Source: DASUFH01 sp036274645 (GTDB lineage: Bacteria > Acidobacteriota > Terriglobia > 20CM-2-55-15). From it: a stretch of DNA of 5,806 bases. Under the pieces are notes generated by a model, which ran no database searches, had not been told where the DNA came from, and saw nothing but the letters and a program-made list of their open reading frames with translations. Of the stretch, positions 1 through 4,862 are shown piece after piece. The first letter of the stretch is position 1. Each line of letters begins with the position of its first letter. Location: positions 1-5,806 of the forward strand of contig DASUFH010000327.1 in the NCBI GenBank assembly GCA_036274645.1. Reading direction: 5' to 3'. The translations under genes were made by a program, and so were the position numbers.

Positions 1-185
1 TTCGTCAGTGTATCCGGATCCTCGGACTGCGCCAGGAACAAGTCCACCGCATGCCGCGACAGTTTGTCGGCAAGAGATCCGTTGGCCCCGCGCCCAAAGA
101 ATTCGGCGCTGTTCCGGCTGGCAACGAAATACTCCCGCAGGAGGCCGGCGACGAAGTCCTCTTCGACATACAAGACCGACTTCAT
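1..185 (-). CDS. Receiver-like domain protein, N-terminal fragment (cut by window edge)
   Basis: Sixty-one codons read leftwards from an ATG at 185-183 and leave the window without a stop. The ATG is preceded in frame by TAG then GCT, so no longer start is possible. Third positions are about three-quarters G or C, as expected for a real gene here. The peptide begins MKSVLYVEED, matching the first beta strand and acidic pocket of response-regulator receivers (E8, E9). An amphipathic stretch (FVAGLLREYF) resembles helix 1, and VDLFLAQ (residues 47-53) matches the strand that normally ends in the phospho-accepting Asp. By CheY spacing (44 residues after the second acid) that position is Q53, so phosphotransfer would be lost if the alignment is right. 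The output domain lies outside the window. Shine-Dalgarno is poor: only AGG two bases before the ATG. The reading frame is fairly secure; the receiver assignment is inference from about half a domain. Confidence 0.55.
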   Translation of the reverse strand, partial: MKSVLYVEEDFVAGLLREYFVASRNSAEFFGRGANGSLADKLSRHAVDLFLAQSEDPDTLT

Positions 186-200
186 AGCCTAAATGAAAAT

Positions 201-223
201 GCGCCTTCGTTTTCGGAAGGCGC
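201..223 (-). terminator. Terminator-like hairpin in the leader of the receiver-like gene
   Basis: GCGCCTTC (201-208) pairs perfectly with GAAGGCGC (216-223) around a 7-nt loop. Read on the minus strand, the stem is followed at once by ATTTTCATTT, a U-rich tail like that of an intrinsic terminator. No gene upstream on this strand would need termination. The hairpin lies between the predicted promoter (260-289) and the start codon at 185, so it would act on that gene's own leader, as an attenuator or a 5' stabilising stem. The tail is interrupted by C and A, so termination strength is uncertain. Confidence 0.45.
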
Positions 224-259
224 CGAGACCGCCATTCAGCCTCATAAGCAACAGAAATG

Positions 260-289
260 ATTCTAGGGGCGTATCCAGAGGTATGTCAA
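260..289 (-). promoter_or_regulatory. Sigma70-like promoter of the receiver-like gene
   Basis: On the minus strand, TTGACA (plus-strand 284-289, perfect -35 consensus) is followed after 18 bp by TAGAAT (plus-strand 260-265, five of six -10 consensus bases). Transcription would start near 252-254, giving a leader of about 67 nt before the ATG at 185. Orientation and distance fit the minus-strand gene, and no other gene lies in this direction. Assignment is by consensus match only. Confidence 0.55.
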
Positions 290-362
290 TCGAACGATCA
301 GATGAGAAATGGCGTGGGGGACAGGCCCATCCAACATATTGACATCCGGGCGGTGGGATCTC

Positions 363-525
363 CTCCCCCGGTTGTCCATTGTGAGTTGGCTGTTGTGCGA
401 TGTGTAATGGACCTGGCGGAATTACCCGATGACCCGTTGGTCAATGAGACACTGGGTCAATGGGCGGTTCAGCCAAATCCATTACACATCGCACAACAGC
501 CAACTCACAATGGACAATCGGGGAG
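363..525. repeat. Long inverted-repeat element 1 (MITE-like, 40-bp perfect arms)
   Basis: Bases 372-411 are the exact reverse complement of 478-517 (40 of 40). Pairing continues outward through one G-T wobble and one bulged C to about 363 and 525. The central 66 bases (412-477) contain a small inner stem, TGACCC (430-435) with GGGTCA (454-459), and two near-identical direct words containing GGTCAATG (440-447 and 455-462). The hexamer TCCATT or its complement marks both ends of each arm (375-380, 406-411, 478-483, 509-514). The element's ends match those of the element at 4656-4846. It contains no plausible coding sequence and no clear target duplication. I interpret it as a non-autonomous mobile or palindromic repeat. 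Confidence 0.8.
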
Positions 526-559
526 CGCTTCGCCTCAGTAGCGGAAACATTTTGAGTCT

Positions 560-644
560 GCTTGTAGGGGCGGTCTATGACCGCCCAACGTTTCGGAATG
601 GAAATCTTTGAAATGCCGGGCGGTCATAGGCCGTCCCTACAAGC
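560..644. repeat. Nested palindromic repeat upstream of the secreted-protein operon
   Basis: Arms 560-586 and 618-644 are reverse complements at 25 of 27 positions around a 31-base centre. Each arm is itself a hairpin. In the left arm GGGCGGTC (568-575) pairs with GACCGCCC (579-586) over a 3-nt loop; in the right arm the same palindrome has two transitions. The GTAGGGGCGG...CCGCCC style resembles dispersed intergenic palindromes seen in many bacterial genomes. The sequence is unrelated to element 1. A near-identical word, GCGGAAACAT (541-550) and GCGGGAAACAT (647-657), lies on each side and may be a target duplication. Confidence 0.75.
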
Positions 645-659
645 GGGCGGGAAACATGC

Positions 660-689
660 TTTACAACGATGTCCGGCTTTGGGTAGAGT
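660..689 (+). promoter_or_regulatory. Possible promoter of the secreted-protein operon
   Basis: TTTACA (660-665, five of six -35 bases) is followed after 18 bp by TAGAGT (684-689, four of six -10 bases). Transcription would begin near 696, only about 8 nt before the ATG at 704. That would give an almost leaderless mRNA, consistent with the lack of a Shine-Dalgarno before that start. The match is modest and could be chance. Confidence 0.22.
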
Positions 690-703
690 CCTCGACGAAT
701 CAC

Positions 704-2707
704 ATGCAGAAGCCGGGCCTTGCTGCGCTATCAGCTGCGATATTTTTAACATTCACGTCCCTTCTGCCGTTCGTTTCCGGGGCGCAGCGGGGAACGCCTG
801 CGCCGCGTGGCGCCGCGGGGCCGCCGCAGCCCCAGTCCCAGCCGCAGCAGCCTCCGGGAACGGCGACGCTGTCGGGGACGGTGGTCGCGATGGGCTCGAA
901 CCAGCCCATCCCTGGCGCGTCGGTGGAGATTCGCCGGACCGACTGCGGCAATTTTTCCAACCCTCCCGATGTGCTGACGACGACGACGGATCGCGATGGC
1001 CGGTTCACGTTCAAAAACATGCGGGCCGGAGGATGGTGCGCCGTGGCCACCGTCGCCGGTGGCGCGTACACGCCGGCCGAATACATGCAGCGGAGCTTCA
1101 ACGGCCGCGGCGCGACGATCCCGGTGGTGGACGGCCAGCATGTGGAGAACATCGATCTGGCGCTGGCGCCGACGGGTGGCGTCAGCGGCCGCGTCCTCGA
1201 CGGCGATGGCGAACCGCTGGCTCACGCCCGGGTTCAGGTCCTCGAGCCGTTCTATGAAGGCGGCCGCCGGAAGCTGTATATCCTCCAATCCATTCAGGCC
1301 AACGACCTGGGCGCGTACCGGTTCTTCTGGCTGCCGCCGGGCCGATATTACGTGGCCGTGACGCCGGAAGACTCCCGCGGCCGCGAAGCCACGGCGGTCG
1401 TGCCGCAGCCGGGTACCGGCGGTCGGCGGGAAGAAACCCTCGCGCCGGTGGTGACGCGCCGGATTGAATCGAACGGCGCCGTGCTCGAGGAGACCGGCGT
1501 GACCGTCTATTATCCCGGCGATACGGATCCGGACCGCGCTGCGCCCGTCGACGTCGGCGCGGGCGTCAACGTTGCCGGTATCGATTTCCTGCTGACGCGC
1601 GGCCGGGCGCAGTCCTTTCATGTTCGGGGAAATCTTGTCAACGGCGTCACGGGTGATCCCGCGGTAAACGTTCAGGTGCGCATCGTGCCTCGGGAGTGGA
1701 GCGCCACGGTCGTCATGCCGAGAGCTTCGACCGACGCGAAGGGTGATTTCGACATCGCTGGCGTCATTCCAGGCTTCTATGTGTTGTACGCCAGCGCAAC
1801 CTATCGTCCGCCGGACGAAGCCGGCAGGGGCGGCGAGGGCCGAGGCGCAAGCCCCGCGGGGCCCGGCGCTCGTGGGCCGGCCGGGGCGCAGCCCAATCGC
1901 GGAGCGGCGCCTGGAACGGGGGGACAGCCGAACCGTGGCGCGGCGGCGGCGGCCATCCAGTTGGGCGCCCGGGCGCCGCTCAATATCGGCTTTGCCGACA
2001 CGGACAATCTGCGGCTGGCGCTTACACCCGGCGCGGACCTTGCGGGCCGGGTCCAAATTGAGCCGTCCGGCGGGGAAATTCCCCGCGGCCTCACCATCAG
2101 TCTTGCGCGCGATCCCGATATTGTCGGCGCCCCGGTCCCACAGGGGCGCGGCGGCGCTGTTCAGACGGACGGATCGTTCATGCTGAACGGCGTGGGCCCG
2201 GGCGATTATCGCGTGCTCGTGGCGCCGTTCATCACCCCGTTCCAGTGGTCTCCGGGAGCTCCACCCAGGGGGTTGGAAAACACGTACGTGAAGTCGGCGC
2301 GCTTCGAGGGCATCGATACCCTCGGTGACGGCTTTCATCTCACCTCGGCTGCAGTGTCCAGCCCGATCGAGATCACTCTTGCCACAGGTGGCCGGGTTAC
2401 CGGCGCCGTCTATAACGACCGCCGCGAGACCCTGGCCAATGTGACCGTGGCCCTTGTGCCGGACCTCGCCTACCGGAAGCGCGCGGACCTCTTCCGGACC
2501 GCCGGGACCGATCATTTCGGCCGATTCCAGATCCAGGGAGTTCCTCCCGGCTCGTACAAGGCGTTCGCCTGGCAGAATATCGAACGCGATATCTGGCAGG
2601 TTCCCGAATACCTCCAGACGATCGAAAACCGTGGTGTTCCCGTGGATGTGCGCGAGGGAGGCGAAGCCATGGTGGACATCGAAGCGATTTCAGCTGCCGG
2701 CCGCTAA
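704..2707 (+). CDS. Secreted multi-repeat carboxypeptidase-regulatory-like domain protein (first paralogue)
   Basis: The product is 667 residues. I start at the ATG at 704 because it gives a proper signal peptide: MQK, a hydrophobic core (residues about 5-25) and cleavage near SGAQ (26-28). The frame stays open to an ATG at 608, but that adds a charged stretch before the signal and begins inside a palindromic repeat. A Pro/Gln-rich linker (about 31-52) follows. About five beta-sandwich repeats of the carboxypeptidase-regulatory/Cna-B type come next, at roughly 53-119, 157-220, 305-365, 445-507 and 560-623. Each has a G-x-V strand and a closing D-G-x-F...PPG-x-Y motif. Residues 367-421 are a Gly/Ala/Pro/Arg-rich linker with QPNRGAA twice (396-402, 408-414). 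The only cysteines are C81 and C112, both in repeat 1 and a possible disulfide. There is no TonB plug or beta-barrel. Likely role is extracellular or periplasmic binding or scaffolding; the ligand is unknown. It is probably co-transcribed with the gene 27 bp downstream. Confidence 0.9.
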   Translation: MQKPGLAALSAAIFLTFTSLLPFVSGAQRGTPAPRGAAGPPQPQSQPQQPPGTATLSGTVVAMGSNQPIPGASVEIRRTDCGNFSNPPDVLTTTTDRDGRFTFKNMRAGGWCAVATVAGGAYTPAEYMQRSFNGRGATIPVVDGQHVENIDLALAPTGGVSGRVLDGDGEPLAHARVQVLEPFYEGGRRKLYILQSIQANDLGAYRFFWLPPGRYYVAVTPEDSRGREATAVVPQPGTGGRREETLAPVVTRRIESNGAVLEETGVTVYYPGDTDPDRAAPVDVGAGVNVAGIDFLLTRGRAQSFHVRGNLVNGVTGDPAVNVQVRIVPREWSATVVMPRASTDAKGDFDIAGVIPGFYVLYASATYRPPDEAGRGGEGRGASPAGPGARGPAGAQPNRGAAPGTGGQPNRGAAAAAIQLGARAPLNIGFADTDNLRLALTPGADLAGRVQIEPSGGEIPRGLTISLARDPDIVGAPVPQGRGGAVQTDGSFMLNGVGPGDYRVLVAPFITPFQWSPGAPPRGLENTYVKSARFEGIDTLGDGFHLTSAAVSSPIEITLATGGRVTGAVYNDRRETLANVTVALVPDLAYRKRADLFRTAGTDHFGRFQIQGVPPGSYKAFAWQNIERDIWQVPEYLQTIENRGVPVDVREGGEAMVDIEAISAAGR

Positions 2708-2715
2708 ATGCGAAT

Positions 2716-2721
2716 CGGAGG
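2716..2721 (+). promoter_or_regulatory. Shine-Dalgarno deciding the start of the second paralogue
   Basis: CGGAGG ends 13 nt before the ATG at 2735, longer than ideal spacing. It lies downstream of the other in-frame ATG at 2708, which has no Shine-Dalgarno, so it favours 2735. Confidence 0.5.
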
Positions 2722-2734
2722 CCATCATCGAGCC

Positions 2735-4642
2735 ATGAGGCGTATTGCAGGATTCATCGTGATCGCGCTCCTCACGTGCGCGCTGTCGTCTGCCGCCGGT
2801 GGACAGGAGCCTGCGCTGGCGAAAGGCTCACTGGCCGGTGTCGTCATCCGCGTGGGCTCAAACGAGCCGGTGGCCAAGGCCATCGTCGAACTGCGCGGGC
2901 CGCAGGGTTTGACGTACAACACGGGCGAGGATGGCCGATTTGCTTTTCCGAATCTGACTCCCGGCTCGTATCGTGTCATTGTCCGGCGTGATGGATTCTG
3001 GCCGGCCGAGTACGGTCAGCGCTGGGTGGACGGTCCCGGGCAGGCAATCCCTCTGGCCTCCGGTCAGACGCGATCCGGACTGAGTGTCGTCCTGACTCCC
3101 GGCGGCGCCATTGTCGGAAGGGTGTCCAACCGTGCGGGGCAGCCCGTGGCCGGCGCCCGCGTACGGGCGATGAAGCCCACGATCCGGGAAAACCAGCGAG
3201 GATTAAGGGTCATCAAGGAGACCCTCGCCGACGATCTCGGAGAGTACCGATTGGGGGAACTCATTCCCGGGCGCTACTACATCAGCGTGGCGGTTGTTGA
3301 CGGAACGGCGTCCGGCGCCGCGGCTCTGGTGAGAGATCCCGACGCGCCGGCCGGAGACCAGAATCCGTCGCGTTCGGCGCCGCGTCAGGTCACCGCGCGA
3401 CCTCCGGGTAACGGACTGGCGCCGGACGAGACCTTTTCGCCGATTTTCTTTCCGGCAACCGCGGACAGCCGTGACGCCCTTCCCGTGGATGTCGATCCGG
3501 GCATCGAATATCGTGCGGCGGATATCTTCGTTTATCCGATCCGCGCTTATCACGTGCAGGGCGTGGTGCTGAACCTGTCGGCTTTACCCGGCGCCCAGGA
3601 TCTCGCCGCCGCCGGAGCGCGCGGAGCGGCGCCGGCCGTTCCCCAATTCGGCGCCGGGCGCGGCGGTCTGGGATTCGGCGGCGGAGGCCTCAACGTCGTG
3701 CGGCTTGCCCCGCTCGATCCCAATGGGCCCACGTACGCGACACAGGTGGACACGATGACCGGCGCATTCGACTTTCCGAAGGTCGTGCCGGGCTCCTATG
3801 TGGCGTATATGTTTGTCTCCGGATTGACCGTGCGCGCCTCGCGCACGGTCGACGTTCTGGGGGGCGACGTCAGCGGCGTGTTCATGGACGTGAGTCCCGG
3901 GATCGAAATTCCGGTACGGCTGCAGTTTGATGGGGAGCCGCCCAAGGGGCTGCCCGACGTGTCCAATCTGAACGTGGCGCTGTGGCGCGATCCCACGCTG
4001 ATGAACGCGCCATCCATTCCGCTGACTCCCGGCGAATTTCCCGCCATCGAGAATCTCGCGCTGGGCGACTATCGCGTTTATGTGAATCCGCTGCTTCCGC
4101 CGCTGAACGGCACAGAGCCGCCCACCCGAAACAACTGGCCCAACGCCTATATCAAATCCATCCGCCTGGGCGACGACGACGTGCTGAACGGCGGACTCCA
4201 CCTCGACGGCAATTCGGAAAATGTCACCCGGTTGCTCCGTCAGGCGCAGGACGCCGCCGCGGTATCCGGCGCCGAGGCGAAACCACCGGAACTGGCGCTC
4301 GAGATTCTCGTCGGAGCGAATCCCGGAGTGATTGAAGGCCACGTCGTCAACGAGAACCGGGAACCGGTGGCCAGCGTGACGGTCACTCTCTTTGCGGACA
4401 CTGTGCACAACCGGATTCTGCGTACCGACATGTACCGGGTGACCAGTACCGACGCTTCGGGACGTTTCGAGGTCACGGGGCTTCCGCCCGGCGAGTACAA
4501 GGTATTTGCCTGGGACGGCATCGAGCGCGGGGCCTGGCTCGACCCGTCGTACACGGAGACATTCGAATCGAAAGGACAGTCGATTCACGTTGAAGAAGGC
4601 AGCGCGATGACGGTCGATCTCAGCGTGATCCGGGTCCGGTAG
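2735..4642 (+). CDS. Secreted multi-repeat carboxypeptidase-regulatory-like domain protein (second paralogue)
   Basis: The product is 635 residues. The ATG at 2735 gives a compact signal peptide (MRR, then a hydrophobic run to about residue 20, cleavage near SSAAGG) and has GGAGG upstream. An in-frame ATG at 2708, directly after the preceding TAA, would only add nine hydrophilic residues. Beta-sandwich repeats lie at about 32-85, 123-187, 272-360, 389-450 and 529-593, with DGRFAF...PGSYRV, LGEYRL...PGRYYI and SGRFEV...PPGEYKVFAW closing motifs. A Gly/Ala-rich insert (about 285-319) interrupts repeat 3 between its first two strands. It matches the upstream protein end to end, including PAEY-x-QR after repeat 1, a Y/F-P...DALPVDV-type segment before repeat 3, and FAW...IER near the C-terminus. 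It is therefore a diverged tandem duplicate, probably in the same operon. The only cysteine (C15) is in the signal peptide and lacks a lipobox context. There is no enzyme active site; the function is unknown. Confidence 0.9.
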   Translation: MRRIAGFIVIALLTCALSSAAGGQEPALAKGSLAGVVIRVGSNEPVAKAIVELRGPQGLTYNTGEDGRFAFPNLTPGSYRVIVRRDGFWPAEYGQRWVDGPGQAIPLASGQTRSGLSVVLTPGGAIVGRVSNRAGQPVAGARVRAMKPTIRENQRGLRVIKETLADDLGEYRLGELIPGRYYISVAVVDGTASGAAALVRDPDAPAGDQNPSRSAPRQVTARPPGNGLAPDETFSPIFFPATADSRDALPVDVDPGIEYRAADIFVYPIRAYHVQGVVLNLSALPGAQDLAAAGARGAAPAVPQFGAGRGGLGFGGGGLNVVRLAPLDPNGPTYATQVDTMTGAFDFPKVVPGSYVAYMFVSGLTVRASRTVDVLGGDVSGVFMDVSPGIEIPVRLQFDGEPPKGLPDVSNLNVALWRDPTLMNAPSIPLTPGEFPAIENLALGDYRVYVNPLLPPLNGTEPPTRNNWPNAYIKSIRLGDDDVLNGGLHLDGNSENVTRLLRQAQDAAAVSGAEAKPPELALEILVGANPGVIEGHVVNENREPVASVTVTLFADTVHNRILRTDMYRVTSTDASGRFEVTGLPPGEYKVFAWDGIERGAWLDPSYTETFESKGQSIHVEEGSAMTVDLSVIRVR

Positions 4643-4655
4643 GCGATTGTACGCA

Positions 4656-4846
4656 TCCCCGGTTATCCATTTCCCATTTCCTGTTATCCATTTTCAAATT
4701 CCTATTGTCGATTGTCCGCTGTACTTCTTTCATTGTTCGTTGCCTGTCTGTTCTCCCCGCAACGAACAATGAAAGAAGTCCATGTCACAATCGATAGCAG
4801 GAAATGGGAAATGGATAACAGGAAATGGGAAATGGACAAGCGGGGA
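4656..4846. repeat. Long inverted-repeat element 2 (MITE-like) between convergent genes
   Basis: Two nested pairs of arms make up the element. The outer arms are perfect over 28 bp (4666-4693 with 4809-4836) and extend with two mismatches to 4656 and 4846. The inner arms are perfect over 21 bp (4723-4743 with 4759-4779) around a 15-nt loop (4744-4758). Between outer and inner arms the two sides have diverged. The ends match those of the element at 363-525. It fills most of the 220 bp between the stop codons at 4642 and 4863, so either transcript would carry a large hairpin that could serve as a bidirectional terminator, although no clean U-tract follows. ACGC occurs just outside both ends (4651-4654, 4847-4850), a possible but weak 4-bp target duplication. 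Confidence 0.8.
4799..4836. repeat. 21-bp-period direct repeat inside element 2
   Basis: AGGAAATGGGAAATGGA occurs at 4799-4815 and identically at 4820-4836, separated by TAAC, giving a period of 21 bp. The opposite arm contains one full complementary copy (4666-4682) and then only the start of a second (from 4687), which decays after about seven bases. The two arms are thus asymmetric. Confidence 0.8.
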
Positions 4847-4862
4847 ACGCGTAAACCCGAGA

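Larger units (their letters stand above)
186..703. other. Divergent intergenic region, 518 bp
   Basis: This gap separates the minus-strand receiver-like gene from the plus-strand secreted-protein gene. Next to the left gene are its leader hairpin (201-223) and promoter (260-289). The right two-thirds holds two independent inverted-repeat elements, at 363-525 and 560-644. I see nothing recognisable in 290-362. The open frames that cross the gap are made largely of repeat sequence, lack ribosome binding sites and show no protein-like composition, so I see no gene here. Confidence 0.7.

Noticed and set aside
51..260. A 69-codon plus-strand frame at the left edge
   Set aside because: It overlaps the minus-strand receiver-like gene, which has a promoter, an upstream in-frame stop and receiver-like sequence. 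The plus frame then runs through the leader hairpin.
257..541. A 94-codon plus-strand frame
   Set aside because: Most of it translates both arms of inverted-repeat element 1; there is no ribosome binding site and no family resemblance.
363..644. CRISPR array or tandem-repeat locus
   Set aside because: The repeats are inverted pairs rather than regularly spaced direct repeats with unique spacers, and no cas-like gene is present.
746..2515. A 589-codon open frame on the minus strand opposite the first secreted protein
   Set aside because: It is antisense to a gene with clear domain repeats and a signal peptide. Its product is Arg/His/Ala-rich with no recognisable motif, as expected for the complement of GC-rich coding DNA.
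3584..4588. A 334-codon open frame on the minus strand opposite the second secreted protein
   Set aside because: Same reasoning: a shadow of GC-rich codons with no protein-like features.
704..4642. TonB-dependent receptor or SusC-like protein
   Set aside because: The N-terminal regulatory-like domain is shared with those families, but there is no plug domain, TonB box or long C-terminal beta-barrel; beta-sandwich repeats continue to the end.
4643..4862. Simple intrinsic terminator
   Set aside because: The hairpin is far longer than usual for a terminator and lacks an adjacent U-tract on either strand; it is better described as a repeat element that may also affect termination.
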